Of a DNA stretch of 57,559 nt, positions 35,101 through 44,302 are shown piece by piece. Within the stretch, counting starts at the first letter, position 1, and every line of letters starts with the position of its first letter. The stretch is from Clostridiales bacterium (GTDB lineage Bacteria; Bacillota; Clostridia; Lachnospirales; Lachnospiraceae). Position numbers and translations under genes: made by a program. Location of the stretch: positions 1 through 57,559 of the forward strand of contig JAQYAS010000042.1 of NCBI GenBank assembly GCA_029338615.1. Direction: 5' to 3'. The notes beneath the pieces are model-generated. The model did no database searches. It worked only from the letters and a program-made list of their open reading frames with translations, and was not told the DNA's origin.

Positions 35101-35215
35101 TTATATCAGATTATTAAATAATATATTATAATTTTTTAGTTGTCACACCCAATCTGGCGACGGAAATGGGGTATTCAGATGGAGATAATTTTATCCACCG
35201 GATTTCAGCCAGTAT

Positions 35216-36307
35216 TTATGATAAAGTCATATCTCCATCCTTAACCCAGCCGAGCTTTCTCACCACCATATTGATGAGTGGGCAGAGAACTGCAGGAAGC
35301 ACAAATGAGATGAGGATGAGACCAACCCAGTCCATAGCTGTGACCGCTGTCTTGCTTCCCACCTCGATATCATTCATCCATCCTGTGTACACTCCGATCT
35401 GTCCAACCAGACCACATGTACCCATACCTGATGATACAGGAGTTCCGTTCATCTGAAGCTTGAACAGACATGTTGCAAGAGGGCCTGTGATCGCAGATGT
35501 AACTATAGGTGCTATCCAGATTCTTGGGTTCTTTATGATGTTGCCCATCTGGAGCATGGATGTTCCGATTCCCTGTGAAACCAGTCCGCCCCACTTATTC
35601 TCTCTGAATGACATAACCGCAAAGCCAACCATCTGTGCACAACAGCCCGCCACAGCAGCACCACCGGCCAGTCCTGTGAGTCCGAATGCCGCACATATCG
35701 CAGCGGATGATATAGGAAGTGTAAGAGCCACACCGACGAGAACTGATACAGCAATACCCATCCAGAACGGCTGGAGGTTTGTAGCCAGCATGATGAGATC
35801 TCCGACCTTCATGGCTATGGCACCAAGTGTAGGTGCAAGAAGAGCAGACACAGCCACACCGCTTCCGATGGTTACAAGAGGTGTAACCAGTATATCTATC
35901 TTTGTCTCCTTTGAGACCATCTTTCCAAGCTCAGTTGCGATAACTGCAATAAAATAAACTGCCAGAGGACCACCTGCACCGCCTAGGGCATTTGCCGCAA
36001 ATCCAACTGTTATCAACGAGAACAATACTAGCTGCGGAGCCTTAAGTGCATATCCTATAGCCACCGCCATCGCAGGTCCTGCCATCGCAGATGCGAGACC
36101 TCCAACTGTATAATCTGTTCCATTCACGGTCGCAACAACTGCTTTGAGAAATCCTACACCAAACTGATTGCCAAGTGTGTTCAATATAGTTCCGATCAGC
36201 AGAGTGCAGAACAACCCCTGTGCCATGGCACCCAGGGCATCTATTCCGTATCTCTTGACACTGAACACGATATCCTTCCTCTTCAAGAATCCTTTTACCT
36301 TCTCCAT
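35216..36307 (-). CDS. PTS-IIC-like sugar permease
   Basis: About 363 residues, ATG at 36307 chosen for better spacing from AAGGAG than 36310. It is nearly all hydrophobic, with about nine segments rich in Gly and Ala (GGLASAMAGPAMAVAIGYALK, TLPISSAAICAAFGLTGLAGG, GTSMLQMGNIIKNPRIWIAP). The last features match a small family of stand-alone PTS EIIC proteins. No EIIA or EIIB domain or gene is nearby, so if it works in the phosphotransferase system its partners are elsewhere; some of these may act as simple transporters. Sugar unknown. Confidence 0.75.
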   Translation of the reverse strand: MEKVKGFLKRKDIVFSVKRYGIDALGAMAQGLFCTLLIGTILNTLGNQFGVGFLKAVVATVNGTDYTVGGLASAMAGPAMAVAIGYALKAPQLVLFSLITVGFAANALGGAGGPLAVYFIAVIATELGKMVSKETKIDILVTPLVTIGSGVAVSALLAPTLGAIAMKVGDLIMLATNLQPFWMGIAVSVLVGVALTLPISSAAICAAFGLTGLAGGAAVAGCCAQMVGFAVMSFRENKWGGLVSQGIGTSMLQMGNIIKNPRIWIAPIVTSAITGPLATCLFKLQMNGTPVSSGMGTCGLVGQIGVYTGWMNDIEVGSKTAVTAMDWVGLILISFVLPAVLCPLINMVVRKLGWVKDGDMTLS

Positions 36308-36342
36308 CATTCTTCTCCTTATTAAAATTATATTGCTGTCAA

Positions 36343-37857
36343 TTACTTCAATCTCTCAAGTATACCCAGTGTATACGTCCAGGTTCTCTGTACACTGGCA
36401 ACATCCATAGACTCTCTGCTGGTATGGATATTTTTCATATCCGGGCCAAATGATACGCAGTCCAGGCCAGGCAGCTTACCGGCAAAAAGACCACACTCCA
36501 CTCCGGCGTGAAGTGCCTGTATAACAGGCTTTCTTCCATACTGCTCTTCAAACACATCCACCATAATATCTCTGAGAGGAGAATCATGTCTGTACTCCCA
36601 TGCAGGATAATCCCCCTGCACATCCAGACTTCCTCCAGCCGTGACTGATACACATCGGAGCTGATCTATCAGATTTTCCTTTTCAGACTGTACACTGCTT
36701 CTTACTGAAAAGCTTGCTGTGACCTCATCCTCAGCTGTCTTCAATATTCCAAGATTCAGCGATGACTGCACAAGCCCTTCTATATCATTGCTCATCTTCT
36801 GAATTCCATTTGGCATCATCATAAGACTCCTGATAACTATATCCGATGACTTTTCTGTCATAACCCTATTAATTACACCTACATTAATCAGGGCATTCTG
36901 TATATCACCTACATTATTATCAGATTCCATACTATTTGACATATTCGCTTCTGCTTTCACTGCAAGACCCTGATCAGTGCTTGCAAACTCATGTCTCAGA
37001 ACCTTCTCATACTTTTTCGCAGATTTTACAAAGTTATCCACATCCTCCGGATTGATACCCACATATGCCTCCGCCTTGTTAGGTATTGCATTGTCCTTTA
37101 ATCCACCCTGTATAGATATCAGTCTGTATGAAACATCATTTCCTATATTATATAGAAGTCTTGCAAGCTGCTTATCCGCATTTGCACGCTGCTTTATAAT
37201 CTCCACGCCGGAATGTCCACCGCTGAGACCATCTAAAGTGATTCTCACAATAGATAATTCACCGGCCATATCCTCATACTCCACCGGAATGTGACATGTA
37301 GCGCAGGCTCCGCCGGCACATGACACCAGCAGATACCCCTCATCCTCAGAATCCAGATTGAGCATGATCCGTGACTTAAGTGGACTACAGTCAATCGCCG
37401 CAGCTCCCAGCATTCCTATCTCCTCATCAACCGTAAACACACACTCGAGTGGTGGATGTGGTATATCATCGGCATCCAGTATAGCCAACGCAAACGCAAC
37501 AGCTATTCCATCGTCCCCGCCAAGGGTCGTTCCGTCGGCGGATATCTCTCCATCCTCAAACACCAGTCTCAGTCCATCATGTTCAAAGTCTATATCACAG
37601 TCCGCATCCTTCTCGCAGACCATATCCATATGACCCTGCAGCATGACAGGCGCACTGTCCTCATATCCGGCAGTTCCGTCCTTGAATATGATTACATTGT
37701 TGCTCCCGTCCTGTATAAATCTCAGATTTCTGTCTGTGGCAAACTTCACCAGATAATCACTTATCTTCTTTGTATCTGACGATCCGTGCGGAATCCCACA
37801 TATCTCCTCAAAGAAACGAAAAACTCCATATGGCTCGATATTTGATAAAACTCCCAT
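36343..37857 (-). CDS. pepD: Aminoacyl-histidine dipeptidase (PepD), M20 family
   Basis: A 504-residue M20 metallopeptidase. Metal ligands are visible in MLQGHMDMVCEKD (His, Asp near residue 75), GGDDGIAVAFALAI, TVDEEIGMLGA (catalytic Glu) and LHAGVECGLF; the lid domain around residues 190-380 includes GGHSGVEI. It hydrolyses dipeptides such as Xaa-His in the cytoplasm. It has a candidate promoter at 37935-37963 and is followed closely by the PTS-like gene (32 bases), possibly in one transcript. Confidence 0.95.
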   Translation of the reverse strand: MGVLSNIEPYGVFRFFEEICGIPHGSSDTKKISDYLVKFATDRNLRFIQDGSNNVIIFKDGTAGYEDSAPVMLQGHMDMVCEKDADCDIDFEHDGLRLVFEDGEISADGTTLGGDDGIAVAFALAILDADDIPHPPLECVFTVDEEIGMLGAAAIDCSPLKSRIMLNLDSEDEGYLLVSCAGGACATCHIPVEYEDMAGELSIVRITLDGLSGGHSGVEIIKQRANADKQLARLLYNIGNDVSYRLISIQGGLKDNAIPNKAEAYVGINPEDVDNFVKSAKKYEKVLRHEFASTDQGLAVKAEANMSNSMESDNNVGDIQNALINVGVINRVMTEKSSDIVIRSLMMMPNGIQKMSNDIEGLVQSSLNLGILKTAEDEVTASFSVRSSVQSEKENLIDQLRCVSVTAGGSLDVQGDYPAWEYRHDSPLRDIMVDVFEEQYGRKPVIQALHAGVECGLFAGKLPGLDCVSFGPDMKNIHTSRESMDVASVQRTWTYTLGILERLK

Positions 37858-37934
37858 CCTATATTCTCCTTTTTATAGTATTTTCCATGCTCAATTACTT
37901 TATTAGAATATATTTTCACAGATAATTCATTTCA

Positions 37935-37963
37935 ATTATACAATCTGTATACTATCATGTCTC
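37935..37963 (-). promoter_or_regulatory. Possible promoter of pepD
   Basis: GAGACA (37963-37958), 17-base spacer, TATAAT (37940-37935), 78 bases before pepD. The -10 is perfect and the -35 moderate. Confidence 0.45.
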
Positions 37964-38027
37964 TGATTATATATTTGACCACCGTCAATTTCAACTAACC
38001 TCATAAATTTCATAGCGGCCACCTTCG

Positions 38028-38056
38028 TTGACTTTGTAACCTCTTAATGATATATA
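38028..38056 (+). promoter_or_regulatory. Probable promoter of the mrp / radical SAM pair
   Basis: TTGACT (38028-38033), 17-base spacer, TATATA (38051-38056), 73 bases before the Mrp start. Confidence 0.5.
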
Positions 38057-38128
38057 TTAATCAAATGCGTATCATAGCATACAAAACAGATTGTACAGAC
38101 ATTTCTGTGCAGTAGATTGGAGAGTAAC

Positions 38129-38974
38129 ATGTCAGAAAATTGTTCACATAACTGCAGTACCTGTGGTCAGAGCTGTTCAAGCAGAACAGAACCACAGAAT
38201 CTTATCATAGAGCCACATCCCGGTTCACATATAAAGCATATAATAGCTGTAGTCAGCGGAAAAGGAGGCGTCGGCAAATCATCTGTGACTTGTCAGCTCG
38301 CCGTTCTCATGCAGCGCATGGGTTATAAAACCGCCATACTTGACGCAGATATCACAGGTCCTTCTATTCCAAAGGCATTTGGTGTCAATAAGACACCTGA
38401 GACAGAGGGAGATTACCTGTACCCCGACGAGACGGAAACCGGAATCAAGATCATGTCTGTGAATCTTCTTCTGGATGACGAGACAACTCCTGTCCTCTGG
38501 AGAGGGCCTATCATAGCAGGCACAGTCAAACAGTTCTACTCAGACATCATCTGGGGAGACGTCGACTATATGTTCATCGACTGTCCTCCTGGAACAGGCG
38601 ACGTACCACTTACCATATTTCAGTCCATCCCTATAGATGGAGTTGTGGTTGTCACCACTCCTCAGGATCTCGTATCTGTCATCGTTGGAAAAGCTGTTCA
38701 CATGGCAGACAGCATGAATATCCCTGTCATCGGCATGATAGAGAATATGTCATATTTCATTTGTCCTGACTGCAATAATAAACACTATATATTTGGCAGG
38801 AGTCAGCTTGAACAGGTCATAAGAGACCTGTATATAGGCCATGCGATCCGTCTGCCTATCAATTCTTCCCTTGCGGAACTTATGGATAAGGGTGAGATAG
38901 AGCACATGGAAGCAAATGCTGATCTTCAGGAATTTGCTGATCTCATAAGCACATTTGACCCTGACAAATACTAA
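38129..38974 (+). CDS. Mrp/NBP35-type P-loop ATPase, iron-sulfur carrier
   Basis: A 281-residue ATPase. The ATG at 38129 with GGAG before it is preferred to an upstream TTG at 38117. The deviant Walker A VVSGKGGVGKSSVT, LDADITGPSIP and IDCPPGTGD place it in the Mrp/NBP35/ApbC group, which carry 4Fe-4S clusters to target enzymes. The N-terminus has four Cys (residues 5, 9, 12, 16), as in NBP35, and a C-terminal CPDC in the usual cluster-binding CxxC place. It sits 50 bases before a radical SAM gene, which needs such a cluster, so the two may form a functional pair. Confidence 0.9.
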   Translation: MSENCSHNCSTCGQSCSSRTEPQNLIIEPHPGSHIKHIIAVVSGKGGVGKSSVTCQLAVLMQRMGYKTAILDADITGPSIPKAFGVNKTPETEGDYLYPDETETGIKIMSVNLLLDDETTPVLWRGPIIAGTVKQFYSDIIWGDVDYMFIDCPPGTGDVPLTIFQSIPIDGVVVVTTPQDLVSVIVGKAVHMADSMNIPVIGMIENMSYFICPDCNNKHYIFGRSQLEQVIRDLYIGHAIRLPINSSLAELMDKGEIEHMEANADLQEFADLISTFDPDKY

Positions 38975-39023
38975 TTCACCTGTCAATTAATAACACTTAT
39001 CATCTATTTTGGAGGTAAATATC

Positions 39024-39938
39024 ATGGACATCCGACACATCCTGAGCAACTGTATATTGTGTCCAAGGAAATGCGGTGTGGACCGTACATCCAGTCACAC
39101 AGGAGCCTGCCATATGACAGACATAGTGAGGGTAAGCCGCGCAGCACTACACATGTGGGAAGAACCATGCATATCCGGAGAGAACGGGTCAGGTGCCGTG
39201 TTCTTCTCCGGTTGTGCACTGGGCTGCTGCTTTTGCCAGAACAAAGCCATATCAGGAGGCATGGCTGGCAAAGATATATCCATATCAAGACTGTGCAATA
39301 TTTTCTTTGAACTTCAGGATAAGGGTGCCAACAATATCAACCTTGTCACACCGGATCACTATATACCGCAGATCATATCTGCTATAGACATGGCAAGATC
39401 CAGGAACTTCAAGCTCCCATTCGTATATAACTGCAGCGGTTATGAAACAACTGAGATGATACGTATGCTCGATGGCTATATAGACGTATACCTTCCCGAC
39501 TTCAAATTCATGTCACCATCTCTGGCCGCAAAATACAGCAATGCACCTGATTATCCCGAGCATGCAAAAATCTCCATTGCTGAGATGGTCAGACAATGTG
39601 GTGGTAATCAGACCAGCTTTGATGATGACGGAATTATGCATAGAGGCGTTATCGTTCGTCACCTGCAGTTACCGGATCAACTGGACGATTCAAAATCAAT
39701 AATCACATATTTATATAACACATACAAAGATTCAATATATATAAGCATCATGAACCAGTACACCCCTATGCCGGGCATTGAGAAGAATTTTCCAGAACTT
39801 GGCAGAACCATAACTCCACCTGAATATGATGAGCTTGTTGATTATGCCATTGATATAGGCGTTGAAAATGGATTTATACAAGAAGGGGAAACCGCAAAAG
39901 AAAGTTTTATTCCTGCATTCGATAACGAGGGCGTATAA
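39024..39938 (+). CDS. PflA-like radical SAM protein
   Basis: A 304-residue radical SAM protein, start at 39024 with GGAGG at 8 bases. The cluster motif is FFSGCALGCCFCQNK (CxxxCxxC, about residues 62-69). Before it stand four other Cys (residues 10, 13, 17 and about 29), in the pattern of PflA-like YghX/PflX proteins, with a possible second cluster. INLVTPDHYIPQI and LPFVYNCSGYETTEMI are also family marks. These proteins resemble pyruvate formate-lyase activase but their substrate is not known. No glycyl radical enzyme is nearby. It probably shares a transcript with the Mrp gene. Confidence 0.85.
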   Translation: MDIRHILSNCILCPRKCGVDRTSSHTGACHMTDIVRVSRAALHMWEEPCISGENGSGAVFFSGCALGCCFCQNKAISGGMAGKDISISRLCNIFFELQDKGANNINLVTPDHYIPQIISAIDMARSRNFKLPFVYNCSGYETTEMIRMLDGYIDVYLPDFKFMSPSLAAKYSNAPDYPEHAKISIAEMVRQCGGNQTSFDDDGIMHRGVIVRHLQLPDQLDDSKSIITYLYNTYKDSIYISIMNQYTPMPGIEKNFPELGRTITPPEYDELVDYAIDIGVENGFIQEGETAKESFIPAFDNEGV

Positions 39939-40040
39939 GCCCCTTATTGTCAAATTAAAAAGAAATTTTAGATCAGGGAAATTATTTTTACACAAAAAAA
40001 TGGATCAGCCACAACATATTGCAGTCAATCCATCTTGTAG

Positions 40041-40113
40041 TGGGCCGCCGGGGGCTCGAACCCCGCACACCCTGATTAAGAGTCAGGTGCTCTACCAAAT
40101 GAGCTAGCGGCCC
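40041..40113 (-). tRNA. tRNA-Lys (CTT), copy 1
   Basis: A 73-base cloverleaf with acceptor GGGCCGC / GCGGCCC, D-arm GCTC-GAGC, anticodon arm CCTGA-CTCTTAA-TCAGG (anticodon CTT) and T-arm around GGTTCGAGCC. CCA is not encoded. It is identical to the copy at 40287-40359, and has its own promoter and a short hairpin plus U tract at about 40000-40030. Confidence 0.95.
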
Positions 40114-40147
40114 TCATTTATTCGTTATGTTCGTCACAACAGAATAG

Positions 40148-40176
40148 ATTATATCTCAGTTCTAAGAATATTACAA
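40148..40176 (-). promoter_or_regulatory. Promoter of tRNA-Lys copy 1
   Basis: TTGTAA (40176-40171), 17-base spacer, TATAAT (40153-40148), about 35 bases before the tRNA. Confidence 0.7.
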
Positions 40177-40286
40177 GTGTTTTTTCTCTTTTTTTTTAAC
40201 TTTTTTGATATCCAGCAACTGAGCATAAACTGAGTGACAAAAAAATGGACCAGCCACAAATATATTGCAGTCAATCCACCTTGTAG

Positions 40287-40359
40287 TGGGCCGCCGGGGG
40301 CTCGAACCCCGCACACCCTGATTAAGAGTCAGGTGCTCTACCAAATGAGCTAGCGGCCC
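40287..40359 (-). tRNA. tRNA-Lys (CTT), copy 2
   Basis: Same 73 bases as copy 1, 246 bases to the right. The downstream flanks of both copies are nearly the same, including a hairpin (TGGAT...ATCCA) and a U run (40240-40250 for this copy), so the whole transcription unit has been duplicated. Confidence 0.95.
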
Positions 40360-40394
40360 GTATTTATTATATTGTGTTCGTCACAACAGGTTAG

Positions 40395-40423
40395 AGTATA
40401 CATTAGTTCTTTTTATAATGCAA
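40395..40423 (-). promoter_or_regulatory. Promoter of tRNA-Lys copy 2
   Basis: TTGCAT (40423-40418), 17-base spacer, TATACT (40400-40395). It stands at the same offset as the promoter of copy 1 but has diverged. Confidence 0.65.
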
Positions 40424-40511
40424 GTGTTTTTTTCAACTTTTTTCATTTTTATTTTTATAAATTAATACAAAACCAATATTTATATACAACTGCAGACAGG
40501 TCATATATTAT

Positions 40512-40540
40512 TTGAATATCATTTTCGCCTATGTTATTAT
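40512..40540 (+). promoter_or_regulatory. Probable promoter of trmB
   Basis: TTGAAT (40512-40517), 17-base spacer, TATTAT (40535-40540), about 60 bases before the trmB start. Confidence 0.6.
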
Positions 40541-40599
40541 TATAAGGTATGACTTTTTAAATAAAAGAAGATTTTTACAATAAATAGATGGAGATTACT

Positions 40600-41247
40600 A
40601 TGAGACTGAGAAATGTAAAAGGATCAAGAGAAACTATCGCAGCAAATGACTATGTTGTGCACAATGAAACTGACATGAAGGGACATTGGCATGAGTTATT
40701 TGCCAACGATAACCCTATACATATCGAGATAGGTATGGGCAAGGGACAGTTTATCATGGAGCTTGCAAGACGCAATCCTGATATCAATTACATCGGCATA
40801 GAAAAGTACTCAAGTGTCCTGGTTCGTGCCCTTGAGAAAAGGGAGCTTGAGCCGGAGATGACGAATCTCTACTTTATAAGAATGGATGCGGAGTATATAA
40901 CCGATGTATTTGACACAGATGAAGTGGATAGAATATATCTCAATTTCTCAGACCCATGGCCAAAGGACAGGCATGCCAAGAGACGTCTCACATCTACACA
41001 TTTTCTTGGTCTGTACGATCAGTTTCTTGCTCCTGAAGGAAAAGTTATATTTAAGACTGATAACCGAGGACTTTTTGATTTTTCTCTCGAACAGATACCG
41101 GAGGCAGGATGGATACTTGAGAACTATACCTACGATCTCCATAACTCTGAATACAACGAGGGTAACATTATGACCGAATATGAAACCAAATTTTCGGCGA
41201 TGGGAACCCCTATAAACCGTCTTGTTACATACAGGATCAAAAAGTAG
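40600..41247 (+). CDS. trmB: tRNA (guanine-N7-)-methyltransferase
   Basis: A 215-residue TrmB. ATG at 40600 has GGAG at 7 bases; an in-frame ATG at 40588 overlaps that site. The SAM-binding motif is HIEIGMGKGQFIMELA, with ARRNPDINYIGIEKY next, then the family signature LNFSDPWPKDRHAKRRLT and FKTDNRGLFDFS. It methylates G46 in the tRNA variable loop with S-adenosylmethionine. It lies just after the two tRNA-Lys genes but on the opposite strand. Confidence 0.96.
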   Translation: MRLRNVKGSRETIAANDYVVHNETDMKGHWHELFANDNPIHIEIGMGKGQFIMELARRNPDINYIGIEKYSSVLVRALEKRELEPEMTNLYFIRMDAEYITDVFDTDEVDRIYLNFSDPWPKDRHAKRRLTSTHFLGLYDQFLAPEGKVIFKTDNRGLFDFSLEQIPEAGWILENYTYDLHNSEYNEGNIMTEYETKFSAMGTPINRLVTYRIKK

Positions 41248-41354
41248 AACGTAGATACCCATAGTTATTAATATGTGCTTACCACCGCGCTTGCGCTTGG
41301 AAATATAATAAGTTATATTATTTAAAACACATTATATGAAGAGAGGAGTTTATG

Positions 41355-42482
41355 ATGGACAATTCATCCATAGAGAGTCTCAGACTGGTTCGAAACAACA
41401 ATCAGGATCTTTTGAATTTTTTCAATGATTCATATATAAGTAAGTTAGAACAGGTTCAATCTCTAAAAACAGAAGAATTTGAGCTTAAAGCAAAGATTGA
41501 CCAATTGCTCAAAACCCTGGACGTATACTCCTTTAAAACAAGTGCGGGACACAATGTATTTTCCCCTTTTTCTGTCAGCAATACTTCACAGCAGGAAAAA
41601 GCAACTCAGATAGAGGAGCAGCTCAGGGAATTACAGGATATACAAGCCACACTCAAAATACAGATAAAAGAGGAGGAAGAGGAAACTGATCTTCTTAAAA
41701 AAAGGATTGCCAGTCTCTCCTCATCCAACAGACATCTTGATGAACTTTTATCAGAGGTTACAGAAGAGGTTTCTACAATAGAAGTACCAGCCAGTGATGC
41801 TGAAGACAATCAGGAAGATAACGAAGATCCTGTCAATCACGGTATTAATATCCTTAGGTTACAGCAATATGAGAGAAAAAAGCTGTCGGAAAAGATTCAA
41901 TCCGATATAACAGATGTGTTGGATTCCAATTTTCACAAGTTAGAAGTACTATCCTGGCTTATCCGATCTGATATAAACAGAGCCAAGGTTACTCTGGAAG
42001 AATTGACTTCATCAACATCAAAGCTCGCTGATCATGTAGATGAAATGGCTCTTTCACTTGCAAATGAGATAGACTCGGAAGAACCCGTATGGACCTTACT
42101 GGAAAATCTCATGCAGACGTACAAGGATGAGCATACTGAATGTGCCATTTCTTTTGATATAGACTGCACAGATTATGCTATTAATATCTCAGATATTGTA
42201 GCTACAAATTTAGTGTACATTATACAGGAAATTATGACAAATGTATTTACCCATTCCAATGCCAACAAGGTTGTTGTCAAAATATATATCAGCAGCAAAC
42301 TGGTTGATGTATACATCAATGACAATGGTGTGGGAATTGACAGTAATTACTCAGATAACAGTCCATGGTACAGTGGTCTTCACAAGATTAAAGAAATTAT
42401 ATATCTCCTCAATGGTACATTTAAGATTGATGGTGATATTGAAAGTGGAACCAATGTTCGTTTTTCATTTCCACTTTCATAA
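41355..42482 (+). CDS. DegS-like cytoplasmic sensor kinase with non-canonical phosphoacceptor
   Basis: About 375 residues, no membrane segment; the ATG at 41355 is better spaced from AGGAG than that at 41352. Residues 25-155 are coiled coil (LQDIQATLKIQIKEEEEETDLL). The region near residues 172-200 aligns by eye with HisKA_3 (QQYERKKLSEKIQSDITDVL), but the position of the phosphorylated His holds Gln (about residue 182). A HATPase domain follows: N box EIMTNVFTHSNA, G1 box INDNGVGID and SGTNVRFSFPL. It could bind ATP yet may not autophosphorylate in the usual way. No response regulator is adjacent. The next gene is argS, 48 bases on. Confidence 0.75.
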   Translation: MDNSSIESLRLVRNNNQDLLNFFNDSYISKLEQVQSLKTEEFELKAKIDQLLKTLDVYSFKTSAGHNVFSPFSVSNTSQQEKATQIEEQLRELQDIQATLKIQIKEEEEETDLLKKRIASLSSSNRHLDELLSEVTEEVSTIEVPASDAEDNQEDNEDPVNHGINILRLQQYERKKLSEKIQSDITDVLDSNFHKLEVLSWLIRSDINRAKVTLEELTSSTSKLADHVDEMALSLANEIDSEEPVWTLLENLMQTYKDEHTECAISFDIDCTDYAINISDIVATNLVYIIQEIMTNVFTHSNANKVVVKIYISSKLVDVYINDNGVGIDSNYSDNSPWYSGLHKIKEIIYLLNGTFKIDGDIESGTNVRFSFPLS

Positions 42483-42530
42483 ACATTACAGCATACAAAC
42501 AAAATATTATATATAAAGGAATAAATAACA

Positions 42531-44222
42531 ATGAAAGAAAAAATAGCAGAACTTATTGCAAAAATTGTTGAAGGAATAGAAACTGCAGATATTTTGGCAT
42601 CTATAGAGATCCCTCCACGTCCTGAGATGGGTGATTATGCTTTTCCATGTTTCAGACTTGCAAAAGTCATGAGAAAGGCTCCAAATATGATTGCAGCAGA
42701 TATCAAGGATCAGATTGGTGATGTTGATTTTATTGAAAGAATAGATGTTGTAGGTGCATATCTTAATTTCTATATTAAGAAAGACATTTTTGTAAAAACA
42801 ATGATTGAAGCTGCAAATTCAGAAAACTTCGGTGGATCTGATCTTGGCAAAGACCAGACTATATGTATTGACTACTCATCGCCTAACGTTGCAAAGAATT
42901 TCCACGTTGGTCACCTCAGAACCACAATAATTGGTAATTCTCTTTATAAGATACATTCCAAACTTGGATATAATGTTGTAAGAATAAATCATCTTGGTGA
43001 TTGGGGCACTCAGTTTGGTAAACTAATAGTTGCCTACAAAGCCTGGGGATCCAAAGAGGCCGTTGAAAAGGATGGAATATCAGAGCTGATGAAGCTGTAT
43101 GTCAAATTCCATGAGGAAGCTGACAAAAAACCAGAACTTGTAGATGAGGCAAGGGCATGGTTCAACAAAATGGAAAATGGTGACGAAGAAGCTCTCAGTA
43201 TATGGCAGTGGTTCAAAGATATAAGTCTTGTTGAATACAAAAGAACGTATAACCTGTTGGGCATGGACTTTGATTACTATCTTGGAGAAAGCTTTTACAG
43301 GGATAAGTGTCAGGCTGTAGTTGACCGCATCAAAGATGCAGGTCTTCTGAAAGAAAGCGAAGGAGCTATGATAGTAGATCTTTCTGATTATGATATGGCA
43401 CCTTGTATTATTACCAAAAAGGATGGAAGCTCAATATACGCCACAAGAGATCTTGCTGCTATATTCTACAGAAAAGAAACATATAAGTTCTCTAAGTGTC
43501 TCTATGTAACAGGTCAGGAGCAAAAGCTTCATTTTGCACAGGTATTTAAAGTAGTTGAACTTCTTGGAAACGAATGGGCAAAAGATCAGCTTATCCATAT
43601 TCCATATGGTCTTGTAAGTCTTGAAGGTGCAAAACTTTCAACAAGAAGTGGAAATATTATATATGCTGAGGATATTCTGAAAGATGCAATAGAAAAGAGC
43701 CTTGAAATAATAACAGAAAAGAGTCCAAACCTTCCTAATAAGGAAGATGTTGCCAAGAAAGTTGGTGTAGGTGCTGTATTATTTAATGATCTGTATAATC
43801 AGAGAATCAAAGATGTATCATTTAGCTGGGACAAGGTTCTCAATTTTGATGGTGAAACAGGTCCATATGTTCAGTACACACATGCAAGATGCTGCAGCGT
43901 AGTAAGAATGGCAGAAACATTTGATCCTGCTGCTCCTGTTGATTACAGTCTCATAACTGAACAGGATGCAATAGAACTTCTTAAGGAAATCAACAGATTC
44001 CCTGATGTTGTTAAAGATGCAGCTGATAAGTATGAACCATCAATTGTTGCCAGATTTGCTGTAGATGTTGCACAGGCATTTAACAAATTCTACAATTCAA
44101 CAAGAATAAATGTAGATGATGCAGCTTTGAAAAATGCTCGTGTTATGCTCACATATCTTACCAAGAATACAATAAGCGAGGCTTTAAACCTCCTCGGTAT
44201 TGAAGCTCCTGAGGCAATGTAA
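42531..44222 (+). CDS. argS: Arginyl-tRNA synthetase
   Basis: A 563-residue class I synthetase of normal length. The HIGH-type motif is SSPNVAKNFHVGHLRTT (near residues 118-134), and the KMSKS-type loop is replaced by LEGAKLSTRSG as in many ArgRS. The N-terminal Add-1 domain (residues 1-80) and C-terminal DALR anticodon-binding domain (from RCCSVVRMAE) are present. It charges tRNA-Arg with arginine. A terminator follows at 44256-44302. tRNA-Arg(CCT) lies 6 kb to the right. Confidence 0.97.
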   Translation: MKEKIAELIAKIVEGIETADILASIEIPPRPEMGDYAFPCFRLAKVMRKAPNMIAADIKDQIGDVDFIERIDVVGAYLNFYIKKDIFVKTMIEAANSENFGGSDLGKDQTICIDYSSPNVAKNFHVGHLRTTIIGNSLYKIHSKLGYNVVRINHLGDWGTQFGKLIVAYKAWGSKEAVEKDGISELMKLYVKFHEEADKKPELVDEARAWFNKMENGDEEALSIWQWFKDISLVEYKRTYNLLGMDFDYYLGESFYRDKCQAVVDRIKDAGLLKESEGAMIVDLSDYDMAPCIITKKDGSSIYATRDLAAIFYRKETYKFSKCLYVTGQEQKLHFAQVFKVVELLGNEWAKDQLIHIPYGLVSLEGAKLSTRSGNIIYAEDILKDAIEKSLEIITEKSPNLPNKEDVAKKVGVGAVLFNDLYNQRIKDVSFSWDKVLNFDGETGPYVQYTHARCCSVVRMAETFDPAAPVDYSLITEQDAIELLKEINRFPDVVKDAADKYEPSIVARFAVDVAQAFNKFYNSTRINVDDAALKNARVMLTYLTKNTISEALNLLGIEAPEAM

Positions 44223-44228
44223 TATAAA

Positions 44229-44244
44229 TGTTTCACGTGAAACA
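44229..44244. promoter_or_regulatory. parS site 1
   Basis: Perfect 16-base palindrome TGTTTCACGTGAAACA, the conserved ParB-binding site of bacterial chromosomes, 6 bases after argS. Confidence 0.97.
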
Positions 44245-44255
44245 TTATTAGAACT

Positions 44256-44302
44256 AAAAAAGAGATAATATGTAACTAAAATTACATATTATCTCTTTTT
44301 TT
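44256..44302 (+). terminator. argS: Terminator of argS
   Basis: A 20-base perfect stem (44256-44275 with 44282-44301), 6-base loop, A run before and T run after. It works on both strands in principle. Confidence 0.9.
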
